Assembly (NCBI GenBank): GCA_030149025.1
Contig: JASBSH010000218.1
Span: forward strand, 1 to 23,625
Direction of reading: 5' to 3'
Source: Actinomycetales bacterium
GTDB lineage: Bacteria; Actinomycetota; Actinomycetes; Actinomycetales; BWSM-131
Length of the DNA stretch: 23,625 nucleotides
Shown here: positions 14,064 through 21,527 of the stretch, piece after piece
Layout of the letters: every line of letters starts with the position of its first letter
Numbering within the stretch: the stretch's first letter is position 1
Translations under genes and position numbers: made by a program
The notes under the pieces: model-generated
Seen by the model: the letters and a program-made list of their open reading frames with translations, nothing else
Told to the model about the DNA's origin: nothing
Database searches by the model: none

Positions 14064-15214
14064 CCGCGAGCTTGGTCCGCGCGTACGACATGACGGTTCT
14101 CGACCTGCTCGACGTCCTGGTGCGCATCGACTCGGTTAATCCGGGCCTGGACCCGGGCGGCCCGGGCGAGGGTGACATCGCTGAGTTCGTCGCGAGATGG
14201 GGCAGCAGCGTCGGCTTGCGCGCTCAAGTCGTTGAGACGACGCCGGGGCGACCCAGCGTCCTCCTGCGCGGCGGGCGTGATGCGGGCGGTCGTCGGCTTC
14301 TGCTCTGTGGGCACCTCGACACAGTCGGTCTCGCCGGCAACGCGGACGCCGTCACGCCGCGTATCGACGGAGACCGGCTCTACGCGCGGGGCGCGTACGA
14401 CATGAAGGCCGGCCTGGCCGCGGCACTCGTGGCGTGCCGGGACGCATGCGCGGCCGGTGTCGATGGCGAGGTCATCGTCGCTGCCGTTGCCGACGAGGAG
14501 CTGGCGAGTCTCGGAATCCAGGAGGTGCTTGCCCACCTGGACGCCGGGAGTATCGACGGCGCTGTCGTCACCGAGCCCACCGAGCGGCAGATCGGCACCG
14601 CCCACCGGGGCTTCGTCTGGTCGGAGGTGACCGTCACCGGTGTCGCTGCCCATGGCTCGAGGCCACACCTCGGCGCCGACGCGATCCTGGCCGCCGGGCA
14701 CCTTCTCGTCGCGTTCGACGAGTTCGACCAGCAGCTCCGGAAGCGGCCTCACCCGTTCCTCGGGCCGGGCAACCTGCACGCGTCGCTGATCAGTGGTGGG
14801 ACAGAGGAGTCGACGATTCCCGACCGGTGCGTGTTCACGGTGGAACGGCGCACCTTGCCCGGAGAGACGTTGGACTCCGTGGAGGCTGACGTTGCCGACG
14901 TACTGGAGAGCTGCCGTCCTGCCGATCCGCGCATCACGGTCGAGGCCCGTACCGCCCTGCACCGGCCGCCGATGCAGACACCTCTGTCCGCGCCCATAGC
15001 GCAGGCATTGCTGGCTGCAGCCGGCCCCGATACGGTCCTGGCGCCGATGTCGTACTGGGCTGACTCGGCTTTCATCTCGGCGGCAGGCATCCCGACAGTC
15101 CTGTACGGACCCGAGGGTGACGGGGCTCATGCCGACGTCGAGTGGGTCAGCATGTCGGGCACCTGCACGGCAGCCGCTGTCCTCACGCGGGTCGCGCGGG
15201 AGTTCTGCTCCTAG
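14060..15214 (+). CDS. M20 family metallohydrolase (ArgE/DapE-like)
   Basis: A 384-aa di-zinc M20 hydrolase. The zinc site reads CGHLDTV (H85, catalytic D87), RGAYDMKAG (bridging D114), ADEELAS (catalytic E146, ligand E147), VVTEPTE, and a last His in GPEGDGAHADVEWV. The lid domain (VTVTGVAAHGSRPHLGADAI..) is complete. The family removes acyl or aminoacyl groups from amino acids and related compounds; the substrate here is unknown. The GTG start overlaps the ancestral stop of the preceding carbamoylase remnant, so it is the third gene of the LysR-controlled operon. A partner like E. coli YgeY, also linked to YgeX, is a reasonable parallel. Confidence 0.9.
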   Translation: MTASLVRAYDMTVLDLLDVLVRIDSVNPGLDPGGPGEGDIAEFVARWGSSVGLRAQVVETTPGRPSVLLRGGRDAGGRRLLLCGHLDTVGLAGNADAVTPRIDGDRLYARGAYDMKAGLAAALVACRDACAAGVDGEVIVAAVADEELASLGIQEVLAHLDAGSIDGAVVTEPTERQIGTAHRGFVWSEVTVTGVAAHGSRPHLGADAILAAGHLLVAFDEFDQQLRKRPHPFLGPGNLHASLISGGTEESTIPDRCVFTVERRTLPGETLDSVEADVADVLESCRPADPRITVEARTALHRPPMQTPLSAPIAQALLAAAGPDTVLAPMSYWADSAFISAAGIPTVLYGPEGDGAHADVEWVSMSGTCTAAAVLTRVAREFCS

Positions 15215-15266
15215 CCTGCCCTCAGGTATGGGTCTGCCGTGCTGCTCCTGCGTGAGCACGAAGCCA

Positions 15267-15310
15267 TGAGGCGCCGTCGGAACCGAACGTTCCGGTCCGA
15301 CGGCGCCTCA
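15267..15310. terminator. Bidirectional terminator between convergent M20 and YHS genes
   Basis: Perfect 15-base arms (15267-15281 and 15296-15310), extended by three pairs after a one-base bulge, with a seven-base loop. It lies 52 bases after the M20 stop and 18 bases beyond the YHS stop on the other strand, so it can end both messages. Confidence 0.85.
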
Positions 15311-15328
15311 CGGAAGGATGCGCAAACG

Positions 15329-15640
15329 TCAGGCGACGGCGTACTTCTTCGGGTCCGCGTCGAACATGGGGCCGCAGGCGTCGCAGCAGAGGTAGTAGGT
15401 CTTGCCCTCGTACTCGCGCACCAGCCCGGCGGCCTCGGCTTCGGCCTTCACCGTCATGCTGCCCGGCATCACGGGGCACTCCGCGAGCTCCTCGGCGGGG
15501 ACGTCGGCAGCGGTGTGGCTGTGGCCGCCGTGGCTGTGGCCGCCGTGGTCGTGGCCGCCGTGGTCGTGACTGCCGTGGTCGTGGTGCTGGTGGCCGCCGT
15601 GGTCGTGCTCGTGGGCACCGTGGTCGTGCTCGTGGGCCAT
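15329..15640 (-). CDS. His-rich YHS-domain protein, putative metal binder
   Basis: A 103-aa protein in two parts. Residues 1-42 are a low-complexity tail with 18 histidines in repeated HDHGG/HEHDHG units, an obvious binding site for copper, nickel or zinc. Residues 50-103 are a YHS domain: ECPVMPGS, EYEGKTYYLCCDACGPMFDADPKKYA, with cysteines C55, C85, C86 and C89. YHS domains are found in copper ATPases and metal-sensing proteins. The frame extends to 15763, but a GAGGAG about eight bases before the ATG at 15640 sets the start. No signal peptide or membrane helix is seen, so it is probably a cytoplasmic metal buffer or chaperone. Confidence 0.88.
   Translation of the reverse strand: MAHEHDHGAHEHDHGGHQHHDHGSHDHGGHDHGGHSHGGHSHTAADVPAEELAECPVMPGSMTVKAEAEAAGLVREYEGKTYYLCCDACGPMFDADPKKYAVA
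15515..15637 (-). repeat. Intragenic His-codon repeat
   Basis: Imperfect units of about 9-15 bases (core GTGGCCGCCGTGG with GTCGTG on the plus strand) encode the HDHGG-type histidine tail of the YHS protein. The repeats are in frame, so copy number could change by slippage without breaking the gene. Confidence 0.75.
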
Positions 15641-15761
15641 TGGTGTGCTCCTCGTGTCGTTGGCTTTTCGGTCGCGACCGGATGGGCCGCGCGCCATGGC
15701 CGTGCGCGCCGTGGCGCTGTGACTCACCGCAGTACCGATGGTGCTGCGGCGGTATGTCAGC

Positions 15762-15779
15762 ATACCCCCCTATGGGTAT
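15762..15779. promoter_or_regulatory. CsoR/CstR-like operator between the YHS and FAD reductase genes
   Basis: ATACCC (15762-15767), six bases, GGGTAT (15774-15779) is an inverted repeat with a C-rich centre. It resembles the ATAC-C/G-tract-GTAT boxes bound by CsoR-family copper and persulfide sensors. It lies 25 bases before the reductase start. No CsoR gene lies in the window. Confidence 0.6.
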
Positions 15780-15804
15780 CCGTTTGCAACGGAAGGGTGA
15801 GGGT

Positions 15805-17046
15805 GTGGGCGACAGCTCGGGCGTAGTTGTGGTTGGTGCCGGTGCTGCGGGCACCGCGGCGGTAGGTGCGTTGCGCGCGCAGGGCTACGACGGCGCCATC
15901 ACTGTGGTCACCGCCGAGCCCGGACCGCCCTACAACCGCACCACGGTGAGCAAGGGGTTGCTCAAGGGCCAGTTCGGCGTCGACGCCGTCGTCCTGCCCG
16001 AAGCGGCCACACCTGGAATCGCGTGGCGGGAGGCCGACCCGGCGATCTCGCTCGACCCGGTTGCGCGCCGGCTGACCTTGGCGGCAGGGGCGGAGCTGCG
16101 CTGGGACGCCCTCATCGTCGCCACCGGCGCGGCCCCCCGTAGGTGGACCGGGCCGGCGGATCCGACCGCGCGCGAGCGCATCTTGACCCTGCACACCGCC
16201 GCCGACGCACGTCGCCTGCGCACCCTCGGCGGCCTTGAGGGACCCTCGGCTCGACCAGGACGGGTGGCGGTGCTGGGCGGCGGCATCATCGCCCTGGAGG
16301 CCGCCGGTGTCCTGCACGCAGCCGGTGCCGACGTCACCGTGGTGAGCCGGACGGAGAACTCGATGAGCCGCCACGTTGGTTCGACAGTGGGCGCGTGGGT
16401 CGCCGAGAGGCACCGCCGCCACGTCCGCTACGTCACAGGCGCCACCCTCGCCGGGGCCACGCTGGCGGACGAGGGTCTGCGGCTGGAGCTGACGGCCGGG
16501 CAGGTGCTCGACGTCGACGTGGCCGTCCTCGCGCACGGCACGGAGCCCGCGGTGGCGTGGCTGGCCGGCAGTGGCCTGCCCGCCACGGACGGCATCGCCG
16601 TCGACGCCCGGTTCCGGGTGCACCGCGCGACCGGCGTGTACGCCGCCGGTGACGTCGCCCGGATCCTCGGCCCGGACGGCCGCGGCAGGCGGGCGGGACA
16701 CTGGACGCTCGCCGTCGAACAGGGCAGGCACGCCGCCCGGACCGTCCTGTTCGACCTGGGCGTGGCGGCCGCGGAGCCCGATCCGTTCGACGTCCAGCCC
16801 ACGTTCACCAGCGACGCCTACGGCACCCGCCTGACCGTCATCGGTGACCCGGGGACCGCTACGACTGAGACGGTGCTGGAGGGGGACCCGGCCGGCGACG
16901 CCTTCACGGTCGCCGGCCTGGACGCCGCCGGCGGCGTCGTCAGTGCTGTCGGCGTCGGCCCCGCCCTTACCGCGCTGCGCCTGAAAGAGGCGGTCCGCCG
17001 GGGCGAGCAGCTCGCGCAGGTGACGGCGGATCAACGATCCAGGTGA
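15805..17046 (+). CDS. FAD/NAD(P)-dependent oxidoreductase (ferredoxin/rubredoxin reductase-like)
   Basis: A 413-aa two-dinucleotide-fold flavoprotein. FAD site: VVVVGAGAAGTAAVGAL (GAGAAG at residues 11-16), followed by PPYNRTTVSKGLL. NAD(P) site: VAVLGGGIIALEAAGVL at about 150. The second FAD motif is GVYAAGDVARI at about 285, and a reductase C-terminal domain follows (DPFDVQPTFTSDAYGTRLTVIGDP..). It lacks the paired cysteines of glutathione-reductase-type enzymes, so electrons probably pass to a small iron-sulfur or other carrier. The frame extends upstream through the operator, but the GTG at 15805, with GGAAGG about seven bases away, places the GxGxxG at the normal distance. It is divergent from the YHS gene across a CsoR-like box, so metal or sulfur stress control is likely. 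Confidence 0.9.
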   Translation: MGDSSGVVVVGAGAAGTAAVGALRAQGYDGAITVVTAEPGPPYNRTTVSKGLLKGQFGVDAVVLPEAATPGIAWREADPAISLDPVARRLTLAAGAELRWDALIVATGAAPRRWTGPADPTARERILTLHTAADARRLRTLGGLEGPSARPGRVAVLGGGIIALEAAGVLHAAGADVTVVSRTENSMSRHVGSTVGAWVAERHRRHVRYVTGATLAGATLADEGLRLELTAGQVLDVDVAVLAHGTEPAVAWLAGSGLPATDGIAVDARFRVHRATGVYAAGDVARILGPDGRGRRAGHWTLAVEQGRHAARTVLFDLGVAAAEPDPFDVQPTFTSDAYGTRLTVIGDPGTATTETVLEGDPAGDAFTVAGLDAAGGVVSAVGVGPALTALRLKEAVRRGEQLAQVTADQRSR

Positions 17047-17151
17047 GCGTAGGTCGCCTTGGTCCTCCGGCTTATTCGTAGAGAGCGCTAGAGTGCTGAA
17101 CAGCGGCCCGACGGGCTTCCGGCTGATGACACGGACATGCCCCCACCCGCA

Positions 17152-17167
17152 CACGAACACGTTCGTG
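17152..17167 (+). promoter_or_regulatory. Palindrome upstream of the nuclease-helicase gene
   Basis: CACGAAC (17152-17158), AC, GTTCGTG (17161-17167) is a near-perfect 16-bp dyad ending 19 bases before the start and just upstream of the AGGGGGAG ribosome-binding site. It could be an operator or a 5'-UTR hairpin. Confidence 0.45.
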
Positions 17168-17186
17168 CTGCCCAGGGGGAGCTTCC

Positions 17187-19094
17187 GTGACGCTCATCCG
17201 GCGGTCCGCCGCGAGCCTCGCCGCCGAGTTCGCAGTCGGCGAGTCGATCGTCGAGCAGATGGTGGTGCAGATGCTGCACCGGATGGGGCATCCGCCCGCG
17301 GAGAGCGAGATCAACTCCTGGCGCCGCTCGCTGCCCGTGCTCGCTCGTGACCTTATAGAAGCGGGGCTCGGCAACGTCGAGGTGCTCATCGAGCACCACC
17401 TACCGCTGACCAGTCAACGGGCTGACGCAGTCCTCGCCGGCGCACACCCCGATACAGGGGCGGCCTCATACGTGGTCGTCGAATTGAAGCAGTGGAGCGC
17501 TGCGCGACGTTTCGAAGGCAATGCCGATTTGGTGGAAGTGCCTGGCCTTCCAGGCGGCCCGCGCCTGCACCCGGTGAAGCAGGTGCGCGGGTACTGCCAG
17601 TACATCCTCGACTTCACGCGCTTCCTCGAGGACCAGCCGGACGCGTTGGCCGGCGTGGCTTATCTGCACAATGCGACGGAGCCGGAGCTCGTTGCCGAGC
17701 TCGCGTCCTACCCTATGGACTCGCATGGAAGGCTTTTCACCAGTGCGACGCGCGGTGCACTGCTGGGATTCCTGAGACAACGACTCTCGCCCGACGCTCC
17801 CGGCAGTCCGTTTGCCGACGCACTCATCCAGTCGAAGGTGGCACCGTCGGTCCAACTGCTGAAAGTAGCCGCCGACGAAGTTCGTGACCGGGAGCAGTTC
17901 AAGCTGCTCGGGAACCAGCAGTTGGCAGTCGACCTCGTGCTTCATGAGGTCGAACAGGCACGACGCTCGGATCGCAAGCGGGTGATCGTCGTGACCGGTG
18001 GGCCGGGCAGCGGGAAGAGCGTTATTGCCTTGTCGCTGCTCGGTGAGCTCGCCAGACAGGGCCGATCGGTTCTTCACGCCACGGGTTCCCGGTCCTTCAC
18101 CCAGACCCTTCGCCAGGTGGCGGGGCGGCGTGCCCCGAGAGTGAAGAGCCTGTTCAAGTACTTCAACCAGTTCATGGCTGCCGAGAAGAACGGACTTGAC
18201 GTCCTCATCCTCGATGAGGCGCACCGGATCAGGCAGACGTCCGTGGACCGCTACACGCGCGCTGAGCTGCGGACCGACCGGCCTCAGGTGGACGAACTCA
18301 TCTCGGCCGCCCGGGTGCCGGTCTTCCTGCTGGACGAGCACCAGGTCGTTCGACCGGGGGAGATGGGTTCGTTGGAGCAGATCCGGGCACACACGGAGTC
18401 CCTTGGCCTCGACCTTCTTGCCGTGCCGCTACCCAGTCAGTTCAGGTGCGGCGGCAGCGAAGAGTACGTCCACTGGGTGCACCGCCTGCTCGGGCTCGCG
18501 GAGAACGAGGGCCCCACCGACTGGGACGGCGACCCGCAGATGGAGCTCCTGGTCGCCGACTCACCCGAGCATCTCGAGGCCTTCCTCTCTCAGAAGCGGG
18601 ACGAGGGGTACTCGGCGCGGATCAGCGCAGGGTACTGCTGGTCATGGAGTGACCCCACACCAGAAGGCACGCTGGCGCCTGACGTTCGGATCGGCGGTTG
18701 GGCAAGGCCGTGGAACGTCAAGGGGGATCGTCGAGTTGGAGACGCCCCACCGGCGCCCCTGTGGGCCACCGACGATGCAGGCTTCGGCCAGGTGGGCTGC
18801 GTGTACACGGCGCAAGGTTTCGAGTACGACTGGAGTGGGGTCATCATCGGGCCCGACCTCGTGTGGAGGGACAACCGACTGACGAGCATCCGGTCGGCGA
18901 ACAAGGACCCGGACTTCGCGCCTCGCAGGCGCGTTTCAGATCAGGACTTCGACCGGCTTGTGCGCAACGTCTACAAAGTCCTGCTCACGCGCGGCATGGT
19001 GGGGACAGTGCTGTACTCCACGGACTACGACACTCAACAGGCACTGAAGGCACTGGTGGGCCGCACGACCAGCTCCTTGTCGGCGTCCTCCTGA
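17187..19094 (+). CDS. Nuclease-helicase fusion with DUF2075 (Schlafen-type SF1 helicase) domain
   Basis: A 635-aa protein in two parts. Residues about 60-140 look like a PD-(D/E)XK nuclease: D80 in SQRADAV, E99 and K101 in YVVVELKQW, and a RecB-like QxxxY motif (Q132-Y136). Residues about 240-620 are a DUF2075/SF1 helicase: Walker A GGPGSGKS (271-278), Walker B VLILDEAH (to 346), a QFRCGGSEEY motif, CVYTAQGFEYDWSGVIIG (motif V-like) and NVYKVLLTRG (motif VI). A GGGGGAG precedes the GTG start. Such proteins are repeatedly seen alone or in defence islands and are suspected of antiviral or DNA-repair roles. It stands as a single-gene unit here, with codon use like its neighbours. Confidence 0.88.
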   Translation: MTLIRRSAASLAAEFAVGESIVEQMVVQMLHRMGHPPAESEINSWRRSLPVLARDLIEAGLGNVEVLIEHHLPLTSQRADAVLAGAHPDTGAASYVVVELKQWSAARRFEGNADLVEVPGLPGGPRLHPVKQVRGYCQYILDFTRFLEDQPDALAGVAYLHNATEPELVAELASYPMDSHGRLFTSATRGALLGFLRQRLSPDAPGSPFADALIQSKVAPSVQLLKVAADEVRDREQFKLLGNQQLAVDLVLHEVEQARRSDRKRVIVVTGGPGSGKSVIALSLLGELARQGRSVLHATGSRSFTQTLRQVAGRRAPRVKSLFKYFNQFMAAEKNGLDVLILDEAHRIRQTSVDRYTRAELRTDRPQVDELISAARVPVFLLDEHQVVRPGEMGSLEQIRAHTESLGLDLLAVPLPSQFRCGGSEEYVHWVHRLLGLAENEGPTDWDGDPQMELLVADSPEHLEAFLSQKRDEGYSARISAGYCWSWSDPTPEGTLAPDVRIGGWARPWNVKGDRRVGDAPPAPLWATDDAGFGQVGCVYTAQGFEYDWSGVIIGPDLVWRDNRLTSIRSANKDPDFAPRRRVSDQDFDRLVRNVYKVLLTRGMVGTVLYSTDYDTQQALKALVGRTTSSLSASS

Positions 19095-19118
19095 TGCTCA
19101 GGGCTGGGTGACCCTCCC

Positions 19119-19140
19119 TACCCTGTGGAGCGACAGGGTG
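19119..19140. terminator. Bidirectional terminator between nuclease-helicase and E1 genes
   Basis: ACCCTGT (19120-19126) and ACAGGGT (19133-19139) with a six-base loop, extended by one G-U pair (19119-19140), lie between two convergent stop codons (19094 and 19154). Confidence 0.65.
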
Positions 19141-19153
19141 TACACACACGCCG

Positions 19154-21520
19154 TCAGAGCGACAGCACCGCCAGTGCCGCATTGACGATCGAACCCGGAT
19201 TCAGGTCGTGCGCGCGGTACAGCTCCGCGACCGTCCCGGACTGGCCGAACGCGTCGACCCCGAGGCTGACCGCCGGCATCCCGAGAGCCGAACCCAACCA
19301 GCTCAGGCTGTGCGACGCCGCATCGTGCACCGTCACGATCGGAGCCCGGTGAGGGAAGATCGTCCGCAGCGCGCCCGGCACGCTTGGCGTGGTTGCCGTC
19401 CGGATGCCCTGACGAGCCGTCCGCTGCCACGCCGCATACAAACGGTCAGCGGACGTGATGTCGACGACGTGCGCCGCCACGCCCTCCTCGGCCAGCTCGG
19501 CAGCCGCCGCCAGCACCTCGGGCATGACCGCTCCACTGGCGACCATATGCACGGTCGGTGCGCCTTGCGAAGCGAGCGAGTCGGCGTCCACGAGGCGATA
19601 TCCACCAGCCAGCACATGCCGGCGAATCACCGCGTCTCCCAACCGGTCTCGTGCTTCCCGGAACGGCGCCTGGTCAATCGCCCGAGTCGTCAGACGGAAG
19701 TAGAACGAGCCGTCCTCGAAGTGGATGTCCGGCTGGGGCTCGGCGTTCGCCAGGGCGATGGAGCGGACGGCGTCACAGAGCAGCCAGTCGAGGGCCACGC
19801 CGTACGCGGGCTCCATGAAGGTGACGTTCGGCAGCTCCAACCCGACCGACGGCGTGATCGTCGACTGGTGCGCGCCGCCCTCCGGAGCAAGCGTCACCCC
19901 CGACGGCGTACCCGCAACGACGAACCGCGCACCGGAGTAGACGCTGTAGATGAACGCGTCCAGTCCACGCAGCACGAACGGGTCATACACGGTGCCGATG
20001 GGGATGAGCGGCTGGTCCGACAGGTCCCACGAGAGGCCCAGCTGACCGAGCAGCAGGAACAGGTTCATCTCGCTGATCCCCAGCGGGATGTGGTGGCCCT
20101 GCGGTCCTTCCACCCACTTCAGCGCCGGGTCCTGTGACCACTCCTGCCGCGGCTCCGGGCTGAAGATGCCGGCTCGGTTGATGAACCCGGCGAGGTTCGT
20201 GGACGTCGCAACGTCCGGTGCGGTCGTCACCAGGTAGGGCGCGACCTCCGGATCCCGGGACAATCCCACGACGATGCGACCGAACGCCTCCTGCGTCGAC
20301 AAGGGCTTCGCCGCCCGCAGTCCCGTATCAGCGGGGACGACGACAGCCGGCCGGGCGGTCCGGCTCGGCCTGGTCAGGTGGGCGCGACGCCTCTCCACCC
20401 AGGCGCCGGCGTCGCTGAGCGGGTCGAAGCCGTCCCACTCGGACTGCTCGTCCAGCCCCAGGTCCGTTCTCATTTCTGCGATCTGGGCCGGAATCAGCAG
20501 CGCGGAGTGGTTGCGCGGGTTGCCGGCGATCGGCAGCCCCCAGCCCTTGACCGTGTAGGCGAAAACGACACTCGGCCGGTCGGTGACGGCGTCGCACTGC
20601 GCGAACGCCTCCAGCACGCTCACCATGTCGTGCCCGGCGAGGTCGGTGACGAGCGTGAAGACGGCCTCGTCGTCCATGTCCTCCAAGAAGTCGCGGACGG
20701 CGTCCGGGGCGTCCCGCATGAAGCGGTCACGGCCCAGGGCCGGGTCCTGGCCGAACACCGACTGGTACTGCTCGTTCGGCATCTCGTCGATCCAGCGGCG
20801 CAGCGCGTCGCCCCCGGGCCTGGCGAAGGCCTCGTGCAGCCGGCGTCCGTACTTCAGGTCGACGACGTGCCAGCCCGCGGCCCGGAACCTCTGCGACCAC
20901 TGCTCGATGCGGATGCCGGGGACGACCCGGTCGAGTGACTGGCGGTTGAAGTCCACCACCCAGAGCACGTTGCCCAGTCCCTCGGTCGAGCTGTCGGCGA
21001 CGGCCTCCCAGATGTTGCCCTCGTCGAGCTCGGCATCGCCGAGCAGCGCGACGAACCGGCTGCGCGGCCGCTCCCCGAAGTGCGCGTCCACGTACCGCCG
21101 TGTCGTGGCCGCGAAGAGGGGAGCGGCGACTCCCAGGCCCACCGAACCGGTCGAGAAGTCAACGGGGTCAGGGTCTTTCGTCCGGCTCGGGTAGGACTGC
21201 AGGCCACCGAACGCCCGCAAGGTCGGCAGGTACTTGCGGTCGAGGTTGCCCAGCAGGTACTGGATGGCGTGGAACACGGGGGAGGCGTGCGGTTTCACGC
21301 TCACCCGGTCGGCGGCGTCCAGATGCGCGAACCACAGTGCCGTCATGACGGTCACGAGGCTCGCGCTGGAGGCTTGGTGACCGCCCACCTTCACACCGTC
21401 ACCGGTGTCGCGGTCGTGGTTGGCGGCGTCCACGATCCGGGTGGCGAGCCACAGCACCTTCTCCTGAATCTCCTCCAGCGTCTTGATGTCCGGCGGGGTG
21501 CTGGAGGGCTGCGACGTCAT
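19154..21520 (-). CDS. 2-oxoacid dehydrogenase E1 (AceE/MdeB-like, TPP-dependent)
   Basis: A 788-aa homodimeric-type E1 (transketolase superfamily). The TPP/Mg region is GDAELDEGNIWEAVADSSTEGLGNVLWVVDFNRQSLD; N-terminal GGHQASSASLVTVMTALWF and KPHASPVFHAIQYLLG segments match AceE. A central pyrimidine domain (ISEMNLFLLLGQLGLS) and a transketolase C-terminal domain complete it. It is about 100 residues shorter than E. coli AceE. GAGG six to seven bases upstream sets the ATG at 21520. The gene starts seven bases after the acdS stop. ACC deaminase makes 2-oxobutyrate, and a close AceE relative in Pseudomonas (MdeB) is a 2-oxobutyrate dehydrogenase E1, so that substrate is the best guess. No E2 or E3 gene is in the window. 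Confidence 0.87.
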   Translation of the reverse strand: MTSQPSSTPPDIKTLEEIQEKVLWLATRIVDAANHDRDTGDGVKVGGHQASSASLVTVMTALWFAHLDAADRVSVKPHASPVFHAIQYLLGNLDRKYLPTLRAFGGLQSYPSRTKDPDPVDFSTGSVGLGVAAPLFAATTRRYVDAHFGERPRSRFVALLGDAELDEGNIWEAVADSSTEGLGNVLWVVDFNRQSLDRVVPGIRIEQWSQRFRAAGWHVVDLKYGRRLHEAFARPGGDALRRWIDEMPNEQYQSVFGQDPALGRDRFMRDAPDAVRDFLEDMDDEAVFTLVTDLAGHDMVSVLEAFAQCDAVTDRPSVVFAYTVKGWGLPIAGNPRNHSALLIPAQIAEMRTDLGLDEQSEWDGFDPLSDAGAWVERRRAHLTRPSRTARPAVVVPADTGLRAAKPLSTQEAFGRIVVGLSRDPEVAPYLVTTAPDVATSTNLAGFINRAGIFSPEPRQEWSQDPALKWVEGPQGHHIPLGISEMNLFLLLGQLGLSWDLSDQPLIPIGTVYDPFVLRGLDAFIYSVYSGARFVVAGTPSGVTLAPEGGAHQSTITPSVGLELPNVTFMEPAYGVALDWLLCDAVRSIALANAEPQPDIHFEDGSFYFRLTTRAIDQAPFREARDRLGDAVIRRHVLAGGYRLVDADSLASQGAPTVHMVASGAVMPEVLAAAAELAEEGVAAHVVDITSADRLYAAWQRTARQGIRTATTPSVPGALRTIFPHRAPIVTVHDAASHSLSWLGSALGMPAVSLGVDAFGQSGTVAELYRAHDLNPGSIVNAALAVLSL

Positions 21521-21527
21521 ATCTGCC

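Noticed and set aside
13868..15259. 463-codon open frame on the minus strand
   Set aside because: It is the reverse shadow of the M20 hydrolase gene, has no family features and no ribosome-binding site; long antisense frames are expected at this G+C.
15515..15637. Regular short repeats that look like a CRISPR or minisatellite
   Set aside because: They are in-frame histidine and glycine codons of the YHS protein, without spacers of constant length.
15757..17160. 467-codon open frame on the minus strand
   Set aside because: Antisense to the FAD reductase, whose motifs are unmistakable on the plus strand.
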